Shown here piece after piece: positions 53,481-64,000 of a stretch of DNA of 64,000 nt. Made by a program: the position numbers and the translations under genes. Every line of letters starts with the position of its first letter. The stretch's first letter is position 1. The stretch covers positions 11,160,001 through 11,224,000 of the forward strand of contig CM060733.1 in the NCBI GenBank assembly GCA_030704615.1. The letters run 5' to 3'. The stretch comes from Takakia lepidozioides. Taxonomy: Eukaryota; Streptophyta; Takakiopsida; Takakiales; Takakiaceae. The notes under the pieces are model-generated. The model was not told the DNA's origin, did no database searches, and saw nothing but the letters and a program-made list of their open reading frames with translations.

Positions 53481-54711
53481 ATGTATGTTATTGTTCATGT
53501 TATTTGGTGTGCTCTGATTGTATTCTGGTTTCTGAAATTGACTTGGACACGTAAGCTTGAGTGTGTATTATTTCTTTGGGTGGGGTCTGCATGATTCATG
53601 AATGAATGTACTCTGCCTCACACTAGCACAATTTCGCCAGTATGATTATAACAACCATATGACTCACATCGCCAAAACTGCTATAGGAAAAATTGAATAA
53701 TAGCCGAGATAATTCGACACAAGACAATTCACAATCGGCTTCTTCACTTACACAAGAGCAGTAAAAATCGCCTTCATTTTCAATGATCAGTCCTGCCTTA
53801 TAGCCACAACTGCCCAATTCACTGCTCAGTTCAGTTTGTTGCCAGTAGAGCAACATGCATAAGACCAAACAGACATCCTACTGACTCCTTCATCCCCTTG
53901 GCTGTGGAGAGATTTGGTTGTCTCTATCGCCAGTTTGACGACCTACTCCGTTCATGTGCTCATCAAGCGGCTCAAAACAAGACCACAGGCATTCCATATG
54001 CCTCTGCTCTTGTGGCTATTTACGGAAAAAAAATAAAAATAAAAATAATGTTGTTACAGTATAGAGAGCTCAGGCAATGGCCATTTTACATCGGGCAGAT
54101 GTAGCTGGATCGGTTTCATCCCACCTCCCAACTCTCCCGGACGTTACACTATGGCGTCCTCCGACCTACTTCAGGCACTAGGTTGGGATGATTGATCAAC
54201 TTGAATAGCTTAGTTTAGCTTGCTTCTCCTCCCTTCTTTGCTTCCAGGTTTTGGGGTTTTTTTTATCCTATGTTCAAATACCTCATGTTTTCTATAAATA
54301 AAGTTGCATAGGATTTCATCATCCTCAATGTTTGTGGGGTAGCATTAAGTTAATCGGGCAACGGTTAAAAACAAATGAACGAGTTGAGGGCATCATATGA
54401 GGGCATGGATGACGCATGGCCGATAGGTTCACTATGCATGCTTCCAGAATAACCACAGAAGCAAATGTCTGTTGTGAAGGCCTCAACGCAGAGGTGACAA
54501 AGAGAATGGCGCCCTTGATTAAATTAAGGCCACAGCCAGGCAAAAAGGCACGCAGAGGGGACATTGAATCGAGAGAAAAAGAAACTCAAGGAAGTGGCAA
54601 AGAAATAGGGGAGGGACAAAGAAACCATTAAAGCAGGAAAAAAAACAACAAATGGAGAAAGAGAGCATAATAATAATATTATTATTATTATTATCCTATT
54701 CCTAATAGGAA
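53481..54711. other. Non-coding DNA
   Basis: No supported gene. Frames at 53898-54104 and 54416-54631 have no motif. An AAT/ATT microsatellite lies at 54668-54694. Confidence 0.3.
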
Positions 54712-55303
54712 GACAATAGGAATAATGTAAGAACTTAATGGATACGTGTGATCTGATAGTACTTTCGCCGGTTCCGGCGGGCCCCCTGTCAAATGCTCCC
54801 CACCCCCTCTTACCTCGGTTTCACTATCAAATACTTAAGAATCCAAGTGGGTTGCAAGCTGTGGTGGGTAGCATGGTCGTAAGGTGGTAGTGTTGTAGGT
54901 GGCGAGGTTCAGGGATTGATTCTTGATGGAAGGCGCTTGTAGTGTAACCCTGGTCGGTGTAACCCCGGTAGTGTAACCCTCCAATCGGAGTCACCCTCTG
55001 TAACCCCGGTTTCTCGTGTAACTCTGGTAAGTCCATTTTATACTTAACCAAATTTGGACTTAGTCAAATTTTGAGACCAAGTGTGAGTTACACCAAGAGG
55101 AGTTACACTCCATTCTGTGTAACCCCGATTGGAGTTACACACCTCGTCGTGTACCCAGTGTAACCCCGACTCGAGTTTACACTCTTTCAGTTCCATGTCA
55201 CTCTCAAGAGCGGGTGGGGAAGATATGACATGTCGGAAACCGGCGCACCATCCTGTTCAGAGGTTGCACGTGTGCATTAAGTTCTTACATTATTCCTATT
55301 ATC
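54712..55303. mobile_element. MITE-like element with GTGTAACCCC subterminal repeats
   Basis: Terminal inverted repeats of 29 bp with one mismatch (54712-54740 and 55275-55303; inner part AATGTAAGAACTTAATG), with weaker pairing further in. The 592-bp body contains six GTGTAAC plus one TGTAAC and three inverted GTTACAC words, mostly followed by CCCGG or CTCC. There is no coding frame. Target duplication is not clear in the AT-rich flanks. Confidence 0.72.
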
Positions 55304-55344
55304 TTTTATAATAATATATGATGCCTCCCCGAAGGAAGTGTAAA

Positions 55345-55836
55345 TTATGGTGTCTCTTGATCCCAAAAGATTATTGCCTTCCGGCGGAAAGGTGGACACA
55401 TTTGTGACACCAATCGGGTGGATTGAACCCACAACCACTTCTAAGGTGGATTTGCCCATTACCACTGGCAAACTTGGAGAAAACAAGCGTCAAATGGCAA
55501 TTGGCTCTCTTGCTTTGATTTGGCACAACATAAAAGGAAGGTAAGACTAGGGAGCATGACTCAGCACAACACACCAATTAGCGCCTTGACATGGTGTAAG
55601 GTGACCACATTTTCTCCATTCACTTGCATGTCTTCGCTAAGTCTCTCTCTCCAAGAGAGCCAACAAATGATTGGAACTGGCCAATCCTATGTCAATCCCA
55701 ACTACTTGTCAAAAATGGAGGACTACTTATATGCATCTACAATTTCAATAGTGGTTGTGGGTTGAAAACCACATATGTGTTGTATGTAATACAAGTGTCC
55801 ACCTTCCCATAAGTGGTGCTCAAAGTGATACCATAA
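55345..55836. mobile_element. Second MITE-like element
   Basis: About 100-bp imperfect terminal inverted repeats starting TTATGGT(G/A)TC. GGTGGACAC and AACCCACAACCACT occur near both ends in opposite orientation (for example 55390-55399 and 55793-55803; 55427-55442 and 55750-55765). The total is 492 bp with no coding frame; the peptide-like frames inside read through the repeats. Confidence 0.6.
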
Positions 55837-57055
55837 GTTACAGAGTCAATAGTTTTTACTTATTTTTCCCACACCCTCGCAGGATTTTTGGAGGCCCATA
55901 TCATCTAGGTGGCACACCGTGAAAGGGACATCCAGAAATATTAGATACAGTATATTCGTATATTCCCTCATCGCCATGGCTAGTTGGGCAGATCTTACTT
56001 CTGCTCGAGCGACATCATTTTTCTTGAGCTACCGCGACTTATGTATCTTATTTCCATGGCTTCTCACTGAACCTTGAAGCTTTTGCAGTTCCACCGAAAA
56101 CAGTATTGCTTCAACTCTCTCCTCGCGAGTAGTTTATGGTACTAACTAGCTACTAACCTCAAAGCTTGCTTACGTGAACCTGAAAACACTCCGTCGCCCG
56201 AGGGTTTAGGGGTATCAATCGGAACGAGCTTTTTGCGACTGATGTGAATCCTGTTGAGAGACCCTCGGCCGGTCAGAGATACTGCTGTGTTCCAGGCTAT
56301 TGTTGATCAGAAATCTTACTGCTAATTTTGAGGAATGCAATCTGTGACTTTCAGCGACTTCAAATCGACTATGACAGCTGATCAATTCGCAGTTCCACCG
56401 CTTGTGTTGGACTGTCTTTTCTTTGCAGCTCCTCACTGGACTCAACTGTGAGTGAACTCCTTCCATTCTTGCAGTTTTGGTAAGTGTAAACTTAAAACGT
56501 CTTTGTTAAGGATATGGAACCCGTCAAATGCTTGGCAGCAGTTTCATCCTTCACCTTCACCGTCACTTAGTTGCGACGAACGTTATGTTTTCCCAAGGAG
56601 AGGTCATCCTTCAAACTCATGTGTAACAGGAGGAGTAGAAGTGATCCTTGTGCCAGGATTGTCACCCTTGAAAGAGGGCTCTTCCAACCCACATTAACAA
56701 CTAACTTTCTTCATACTTCATTGCATTTGGTGTAGTCTGGAGTGAGGGCAAGCGAGCGTAACAGGCTGCCTGTTGTCGCCATGCTTTATATGCAGCCTCA
56801 GGATCTGCGATCTGAAGTTAGAGATCACTGTAGGCACTTGGTGGCCGGCTGTCCAGATATAAATCCAGCAAACTTTGTGCAATCCTCTAATAAGAACTCT
56901 AACTAGTGATAATTGTTAACGTCCAACGATTTGAAGAACATAGAGCTCCACGTTGCACTGGCCTTTGAGGGGCCAAAGGGAATGGCTTCCGATCGATACT
57001 GACCTGCTGCTTCATTACAAGAAGATCACACTGCTAATCTAAGATCGTTGGGAAC
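55837..57055. other. Non-coding DNA
   Basis: No supported gene. A plus-strand frame at 56452-56697 lacks motifs. The region adjoins an exon-like stretch on the minus strand. Confidence 0.3.
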
Positions 57056-57502
57056 GGCTACTACGTACACATTCTCCACGAATGTGAAGCCACTTTTAGG
57101 GTAAAAGAATGTCAGGTAACCGACGATGTGTGATGGAGTTGCATCACTCATTACTGCCGCAATGTTAACAATCAAATCTGATCAGAACTGGATCTCTTAC
57201 TATCATCATGCACAGCTTGCGCAAGGCTTTCGGAATCTATTTTCATTTGGCAAAGAACTCAAAGAAGCGTACCTGTAATAACGTCTTAATAATGTAGTAG
57301 GGCCTTCATGCACGGCCGGCACCTTCCACACTTCAAAACCTTTAGGTGTCCTATCCTTGCGGGATTGGGACGCCAGTAACTCTGTGGGCTCCATACGATT
57401 ACAAAGCTTTGTCACGAATCTCTCGTTTCTTGAAGCTTGAGAGGCAGCAAAGGTCCACTCATAGTTTCCGTAATACTTACTCGGATGATAGCAGTCGTAC
57501 AT
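57056..57502 (-). CDS. Exon-like coding stretch of unknown function
   Basis: 57206-57502 opens with MYDCYHPSKYYGNYEWTF and reads 77 codons to a consensus donor (TTACAG/GTACGC near 57269). About 90 bases further on, another protein-like stretch (57056-57170) includes TPSHIVGYLTFFYPKSGFTF. The composition is protein-like and both are on the same strand as the PDS5-like gene, but the phases could not be joined and no domain is recognised. It could be an exon pair of a decayed or separate gene. Confidence 0.35.
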
Positions 57503-58959
57503 AGTCTTAGAAACAAACAGCGAAACTAACTACAAAGCACCATGTACATAGGGAAGAAATGGCTCACACGGAACACACAAACAACTCTCTTCACAAAACT
57601 CTCTTCACAAAACATACCTTCGCTTGAAGTCTGTCAGACTCTATACTGCCTAACACCATACAAACCCTTTTTTCAGTAGTTTTATTTCATTTTGCTCCCA
57701 GCAACAGGAAGTTAAATCAACAACACAAATTACGAGGGTGCAGTTCAGCAAATTGAAGGAAGCTGGGCCTCGAGGTCCTCGGGCTAGTCCACCCTACCCA
57801 GATTGTAGTCCATAGACCCAAGGATTCCTGTAATGTACAAGACTCGCATGTACCAGACATCCCTGGTACAATAGCACCACCTCATTAAGCATCTACCAAT
57901 ACCCACTCCCAGAAAATTGCACATGGCTGAATCTCTTTCCCCATATCACACTGGCAGTCAACTACCTCATGATGGAAGGCTCCACATCACTACGCCTGAT
58001 GCTACCCTTTTTTTTCCTAATTCATAAAACAGCAAGACATTCTCTCGAGCGAAGTTGCTCTTCAATAATTCATGACAACAAGGGGGCAAGAACACGCCTA
58101 GAGTTATACACATGCCTATAGCCAAAGAAATGAAAGAGTCTATTTGAATTCATCCTAGACCTGCTCAATTAAGTACGGCCACCAAACCTCAGGCCAGTAA
58201 ATGTTCACCTCGCCACTGGCAATTTGTCCAGGATTCATGTCGGTTGCGCACAATTTCTATTAAAGGCACCAAAACTGACACAAAATTGGTGACTGTCTTC
58301 TATATACCATTTCATCGAAGTAGACACTTCCTCCCTCCTCTTGCTAGTCAGTCTAATGAGAATATCCCCGGGGGCATGCACTCCACTGTAGTCTTGCTTG
58401 CAATGTTGCTCATCTGAAACCATGATGGCTTGGTGTGTTGTGCCTCCCACACCATGTCCAAGCCCAAAACCCAGCCAGGTTACCATTTCTCCAAGAGCGG
58501 AGAAGAACTACATCCAGGTGATAGGTTCAAACTGATGGACACAACTCCCCCATCGTCTCTGTGAAACTCCACATATCACAACTTTCATCTGTATAACATA
58601 CTTCATAACCATTACAATCCAATTGTTACTCAGTCAACGAACCTTCCGTTTCCGACTTCTCCAGGTATCCTGCATTCAACCCAGATAGGCTGTTAACTTG
58701 CCTGAAATCCTCTCCTTCCCTCGTGATCTCCAGTAATGGGGTCCACTGCTAGAACTCTACAGTCAGCAGACTAACACTATCAGGTCATAGTATGGTACGG
58801 GTTACATCCTGCCACGCAGCAATGCAACAGCAAGCCCCTCTCTGTCCCAAGGACCAATGGCCTTCAACTGCATCTTCTTTCTGTCACTCTTATGGAAGCA
58901 TACCAAACAAAGTTTTTACGCCAACCAAATATCTGCACAAAAAATGCTGATTCCAAGTC
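57503..58959. other. Region downstream of the PDS5-like gene
   Basis: No supported coding region. It should include the 3' untranslated region of the PDS5-like gene (stop at 58960-58962). Confidence 0.35.
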
Positions 58960-59538
58960 CTATCTAACTGGCAAAATTGACTGGCTACAGGTGCTGGCAC
59001 TGACCAAGGGCTCATCATCATCTTCTTTTGTGGCTGCAACTGGAGATGTGCTCCTTGCCTTAGATGGTTGGTCTGCTGAGTGAATGGGACCATCATTTAC
59101 CCAATCAGCTACATGGGGTTTCCTTAAGTCTCTGCCAATCCTAACTTTACTGACCTTCCCATTCGAACCTGTTCCAATCACACAAGAACAGCATTAATTA
59201 AAGGACTTGCTTTGTGTGTAGATAAATTAAGGGAAAAAAGCATTCAGACTGGTCAATATGTTGTTAGTTGCAAAACCAAGGCCCTACTCACCCCTTTGAG
59301 ATAAGGAACTCTGGCCTTGCTTCCCTCCACCCTTGTCAACAGTAGGTAAGTCGAAGTCTTCATCACTATACTCAAAAGGACTTGCTGTGCTCTTTGCACT
59401 AGCTGCAGCACTTTTAACCGGGGTAGCCCCTTTCCCTGTCCCGTGGGAAGCGCCTTCCTTCCCTGCTTTTGCTGAAGAGGGCCCTTTCCTAATGTCAACC
59501 CAAGCATCAGCAGTGAGGGCATTGTTTGTGCTCGTGAC
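58960..59538 (-). CDS. PDS5-like gene: last two exons
   Basis: 59538-59292 encodes an Ala/Lys/Gly/Ser-rich stretch ending in SPFEYSDEDFDLPTVDKGGG; donor G/GTGAGT in phase 1. 59168-58960 completes the glycine codon and continues with KVRIGRDLRKPHVADW and an acidic KEDDDEP patch to the TAG stop. Tails of this type are disordered and poorly conserved. Confidence 0.75.
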
Positions 59539-62500
59539 CTTATGAATCTACTAACAGCTGGATGGAACAAGATCCTCTTAATTGAGCACCCTGGCCAGAC
59601 CACATAACAATGTGGAAGAGGGCAGCTGCTTAAACAATGACAATGACAATGACAACTTGGATCCATTAAGCTTGACAATACAAGACATAAACACTTCTCA
59701 GAGAAAATGACACGACTATGTAGCAGTGCTTGAGAAAAGCTTATAAGAAAAAACCATGGGCACATAGAAGAAGCGCATACGATTCATCAGATGGTCCAGG
59801 CATATCATCTTGGGTTGCTGATGCCTTACTTCCAGCCATACGCTTCTTGTTTTCCACACTGACAAGAAGTAACAGATGTGGTAAATCAACGCGCCAAATA
59901 AGCCCCCATGAGAAAGCATGCCAAGTCACATTTGACACATAATCAATGTCAAGCCAGGAATTGAGCACCGAGTATGCATGCTCGCAGGATTATGTTACTC
60001 CCCTTCAAGTAAAACTTCCATTTCCTTGGCGAGCCCTCCGAGTTTAAGTCTGCCTCCGGTAGCTAGCTTGATCATTTAAAAGTAAGGACCAACATAATGA
60101 AGCACAACCCCAATTAGAAGTGCTTCCCATTTCATTATACTAGACTCCTTTTTGGAACAAATTCAGAGACCATAAACAAGCATGTCTCAATGACCCCAAT
60201 AGGTCAAATACCAGACCCCAACTCCATGCAAAACATGGACTGCAACAAAAGGTGATCTTCAATAGAGTTTTACACAAACCCTGATGAGAACAGAAACAAA
60301 ACGAAGCTTAGAAGTAGTTTAGCACCTCATAGCGTAGATAATAAGTACATAACATGACAAACCAGTATATCCAATCGATAGATCTGATCCACACATAAGT
60401 CCTAAATGTCAAAAGGTCGAAGGAACCTACATATCAGACGGAGATGCTGTAGGTGTTGCAGGTGTAGTCGACACAGCCTGTAAAAAGGGAGACACCCCCA
60501 GGAAACTTCTTGTAATAATGCATGTGACTTTAAAAACACAGGCTCTTTCATCCTCTATGGAGCAACATACATACATACATACATACATACCATAATTAGT
60601 AAACCTAATGTAGTATCAGTCCTAAGCACACCTAACAAAAATAGATAATAACCCCAAAGTTGTACCTTTCTTGGAACTTTATTCTTGCTTACTGATTCCC
60701 ACCGCTCCTTGACCAGATTGAGTTTTTCCCTTTCTCCATCATCATAGAGTACCTTGAGAACCAAGCGATCAAATCAGCAAGATTGAGGGAAGAGGGAAAG
60801 CTCAAACAGTCATGGACCAAAGCATGATTGGGCTCAGAGACTGAACAAACAGAGAGATTCCTAAACTCAAACAAATCATTTTCTTTCACCAAGGATATTT
60901 GAAGCTTGCTAGATCACGTAGTCTTTGGATTTCCAAGATGAGAAGGGTTGACTTTTCTAGATAGGACATCCATGCAAAAACCTAGGATAGTGGAAGGAAA
61001 ATTGTCGCCTCATCACCTACTGATGGTACAAGTAGCTCCAGATACTTGGGGAAGAATCAATATAACGTAAGCCCTAGACTATTCGCAAACACAAAATAGT
61101 CCAGGATTAAACTATCTGGAAAAAAATGTGACCGTGAGGTCACCCATTGCTTAAGCTCCCATGAAATCAGTGCAACTGGTCTGACATGTACCAGTTGGGG
61201 AAAGCCAGAAGGCAGTAAGTAGAGACAACAGTAGTAGGGGCTGACCAGGCATAAAGAGGGGTGATTCCAGATAAGTAACTTGAAATCTGTAAATGACACT
61301 ACACGAATTATACCTGATGCTTTTTCTTTTTAGAGTCGTAAGCCACAATCTCTCCCAGGTAGAACCTGAAAGCACAGCCCAACAACAAGAGAATTTGTAA
61401 GCTTAAAGTCACTACCAACCTAACAAGGAAAGATCATAAAAGTGCGCCAATAGGAAGGAGGAAACACAAACAACCACATTCCATTATACTGCCATCTCCC
61501 AGGTGGGTGCCAGAGGCCAGACCACAACTGATCTGTTTCAGCTTCTCTAACAAGTGCATGTGTTACCAAAGCTTGCGTTACCAATATATATACATATATG
61601 ATTTCACTAATAGCCCTGGTCTTCGGAATGACACATCAATCGAAGGAGAGGATGAACCCAACTCAAGAGCTCACAGTTAGAAAACTATATGAGAATATTT
61701 TTTAAGAGATTCCCTGACATTTGTGAGGTACACCCACAGGTAATGACAGCATGGTACAACTCTTCAGAAGTCCATGATCAACAGGCAACCATATTTTTCT
61801 GTTTATGTTGGCAATTAGGAAAAGCTCCAGGTATTTCTCAAGTGATCCGGTAGGCGTGGGGCTTATGAAGAGTAACCTCTTAGTAATCTTTTCACGTATG
61901 AATCTTCTGTTCTCAACCCTGCAGTACACAATTGTTGAGATACATCCATAACTTGCTTCAAACAACCCTACTCTTATTAATTTTTAATCTGTTACTCAGG
62001 GAATCTTTGCCAGCCTTGCATACTCCAGCACTTGTCCTTACGAATAAGCCTGGAGAAGAAGGGCCTGAAGGAAATGACAGATACTATAAAACCTGAACCC
62101 CATCTGCAAGAAAGTTTACATTCTTAAGCAGTTTATGCGTGCAGATTGGAGTACACATGCATTAAAAAAGAACATTTAAGTGAATCTCGTACTAGAACTG
62201 ACTGCACCCGGCCAAAAAGAGAGCTTACACTGAATCAAACAAGTTCAGTGTCCTATTACAAAAAAATCAACCCTAGTTGCACACATCAGCATGATACAGT
62301 CAATCAGCTTGCAGTCAAGAGGTATCAACACGAGAACTACTGTTAAGCAGTTACGTTCAGATAAAGAGTGAAGATTCATCTGATGAACTTCAAACCGAAA
62401 ACGTGTCAGGAAGAACCGGCAACCTGCTTTAAGTTCAATCAAATCCAACCTAAAGACCATTCGAGTACCTACTGCAGGGGCAGGTCCTCACCGTTGATCA

Positions 62501-63827
62501 AGTGGCCACCAAACCTTAATCCTGCATCCCACAAGGCTCTCGTCTGCTCCCCTGTCATCTTCATTTTTCCAAGCAGGGCTCTGTCCAGATGTGGAAGGCG
62601 GAAATACCATGTATGGATCAGATTTGAGACATAGCAATAGAAGAATGGCCACAACTACTGACTTTCCAGGTGGGGATGAAAAATACTGAGAAAAATAAAT
62701 GAACCAGATTGCACAATCCTGTAAGTATCTGAGAGGAATCATGTAAAGAAATCTGACAATCATCAGTACCAGGCCAAAGAATGCCACAGGTACCAATGTC
62801 CAACATCAATCCACCTCCTATCCAAAATGTGAAAAATCCAAAGCACGTGGGATTCATGCACCTTCTCAACAGCCAATAAGTTGGCTTTCTTCAAAGCCTT
62901 TGCAGGAGTGCCAAGAGGGCTTTGGATGGCTTCCACAGATTCCTGGCATAATTATAACTGTCAAATATAATTACAATTACCAAAACCATCACAATCTGAA
63001 GACACATGTCCTCCTGACCACACATTCTCAATACCATTTGATCTTACTCTAGTCACATTGTTCAACACTAGACCACCCTTAAAAGGACCTGCCAGAAGAA
63101 TTCAATTTCGAATTTGCTGTTGAGCCTCAAACAAACAATAAGAAAACCAAAGAACACAACCAGAATTCCACCTCACAAGTGAACAGCCTGCAGAGATAGT
63201 GTCACGGACAGTAGTCCACATGCCTGCGTTACTTTGTAAGCTCAATAGCACAAATGCAGCAATGACAGTAGCATTCCTTCAAAAGGATAGCACCTTATGT
63301 TTGCTAGGAGAACCTCCATTTTGCCTATATCCCTCAGAAAGCACCAATGGCTTGACCTTGGCTGGGCGGCCAGGTTTCTTCGGAACAGAGTTGAGCAATA
63401 ACCGTTGGTTATCAGCAGCTGTCATCCCTGTCTTGGCTGTGCTCATACGTGATTTATCAGGAGTAGGTCCAGCCAGCTCAGTAGCATCCGGTGACTCCTT
63501 TTCTCCCTTGGTGCCAGAGCCCTTGGGACGTCCACGTTTGCGCTTAGTAGGGGGGGTCTCCTCTTGCTTCTCTTTGTCAAATTCCCCATCCCCCTTAGTG
63601 TCTGAGTTTCGGATTTTGTTCCCTGGTTTCACATGCTCATTCTTGTCACGAAACTTGTTCCATCCACGGGACCCCTTCGAAGTCGATTTCTCTGTACCCA
63701 CAGCACTTTTCTCTCTTTCAGGGTCATGCCTACTCCTCTTGTTGTTTGGCTCATTGTTCTCTCCTTTATCAGCATCCTCTCCATCCATATGTCGTTTTGA
63801 CCGTTTCTGGCCTTGTGGGCTGGATGG
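58960..63827 (-). CDS. PDS5-like sister-chromatid cohesion protein, C-terminal exons
   Basis: Minus-strand exons: 63827-63294, 62942-62862, 62580-62492, 61365-61314, 60752-60666, 60477-60431, 59858-59781, 59538-59292, 59168-58960 (stop TAG). All joins are GT-AG and in phase except 59781 to 59538, where a small exon may be missing. The first exon has two AT-hooks (KRKRGRPKGSG and KKPGRPAKV) in a basic nuclear region. The next exons build a Tudor domain (LVGCRIKVWWPLDQR, FYLGEIVAYDSKKKKHQ, VLYDDGEREKLNLVKERWE), the arrangement found in plant PDS5 proteins. The rest is a low-complexity Ser/Lys/acidic tail. PDS5 proteins regulate cohesin and DNA repair; the Tudor domain of Arabidopsis PDS5C has been reported to bind H3K4me1. 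The HEAT-repeat part lies beyond 64000. Confidence 0.85.
60567..60592 (+). repeat. (CATA)n microsatellite
   Basis: Six to seven CATA units within an intron of the PDS5-like gene. Confidence 0.9.
60666..60752 (-). CDS. PDS5-like gene: last Tudor exon
   Basis: 29 codons, phase 0 at both ends (CTCAAG before 60752; AAG/GTACAA after 60666). It encodes VLYDDGEREKLNLVKERWE, the signature end of the plant PDS5 Tudor domain. Confidence 0.88.
61314..61365 (-). CDS. PDS5-like gene: middle Tudor exon
   Basis: A 52-nt exon between TTTCAG and GTATAA. One base completes the arginine codon, followed by FYLGEIVAYDSKKKKHQ. It is too short to be found as an open frame alone; phase and sequence fit the Tudor strands on both sides. 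Confidence 0.88.
62492..62580 (-). CDS. PDS5-like gene: first Tudor exon
   Basis: Starts after CTGGACAG and ends ...GATCAACG/GTGAGG in phase 2. It encodes the start of the Tudor barrel: ESLVGCRIKVWWPLDQ. The preceding exon, 62942-62862, is phase 0 at both ends and encodes a Ser/Ala/Lys-rich linker. Confidence 0.85.
63294..63827 (-). CDS. PDS5-like gene: AT-hook exon
   Basis: 178 codons, phase 0 at both ends (acceptor TCTTTCAG before 63827, donor AAG/GTGCTA at 63293). Lys/Arg/Glu-rich, with AT-hook cores GRPKG and GRPAK that bind the minor groove of AT-rich DNA. Charged tracts and QKRSKR/NKRSRHD words suggest nuclear localisation signals. Confidence 0.85.
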
Positions 63828-64000
63828 CTGAAAGACAACATAGCCACAAAGTAAGTACCATGGCAACAATTACTTGCTCTTCTAAATTCCACTTCCCTAC
63901 TGACATTGAGATACCAAAAATCCCTTTTGGCGGACAAAAAAGACCTGGAAATCACAATTTGGTCCAGACACTTAGATAGACAAGCTTCCCGTGATACCTC

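Overview
The window is nuclear DNA of a streptophyte plant (charophyte or seedless land plant; I cannot place it further). The evidence is a spliced PDS5-type cohesin gene with a plant-style Tudor domain, GT-AG introns, PLS-class pentatricopeptide (PPR) repeats, plant-type chromodomain Ty3/gypsy elements, hAT and CACTA remnants, and no bacterial gene organisation. Almost everything left of 58.9 kb is mobile or decayed sequence. Start-codon choice matters little because most open frames are broken elements or exons.

Layout. 0.7-7.0 kb: a complete but inactivated chromodomain Ty3/gypsy element on the minus strand, with two LTRs and a small SINE-like insertion. 7.3-8.3 kb: SANT/hAT-like transposase debris. 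8.7-12.46 kb: a second, 5'-truncated chromodomain gypsy element (minus). 12.46-13.5 kb: a CACTA-type end and AT-rich DNA. 13.6-17.3 kb: an unrecognised spliced gene (minus) whose exons mostly join in compatible phases. 18.1-19.7 kb: 3' end of another Ty3/gypsy family whose integrase is followed by a PHD finger instead of a chromodomain; a second copy lies at 39.4-43.55 kb (plus). 20.0-20.95 kb: two minisatellites. 20.9-21.3 kb: a probable En/Spm transposase exon.

21.65-31.99 kb is the most unusual part. A two-ORF retroelement (Gag-like RG-rich ORF1 plus a 740-residue reverse transcriptase with PLE-like motifs and no recognised endonuclease) is followed head-to-tail by a truncated copy, giving 4.2-kb almost identical direct repeats. 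Its 5' end abuts a large purine/pyrimidine palindrome at 31.95-32.15 kb. On the other side a diverged copy of the same leader runs the opposite way (32.15-34.39 kb) and is joined to a LINE 3' end (34.4-35.2 kb).

35.6-47.0 kb holds two clusters of broken PLS-type PPR modules, separated by a gag-protease fragment (37.1-38.7 kb, minus), the PHD-gypsy copy and a CACTA-type end with GC-rich subterminal repeats. 47-58.9 kb is AT-rich non-coding DNA with short elements: an A-rich dimeric repeat, a 3.2-kb element with long inverted repeats and an internal 200-nt hairpin, a hAT C-terminal fragment, a tRNA-like promoter module and two MITE-like elements. 58.96-63.83 kb carries the last exons of the PDS5-like gene (minus), whose 5' part lies beyond the window. 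All exon borders were chosen by eye from splice consensus and reading phase.
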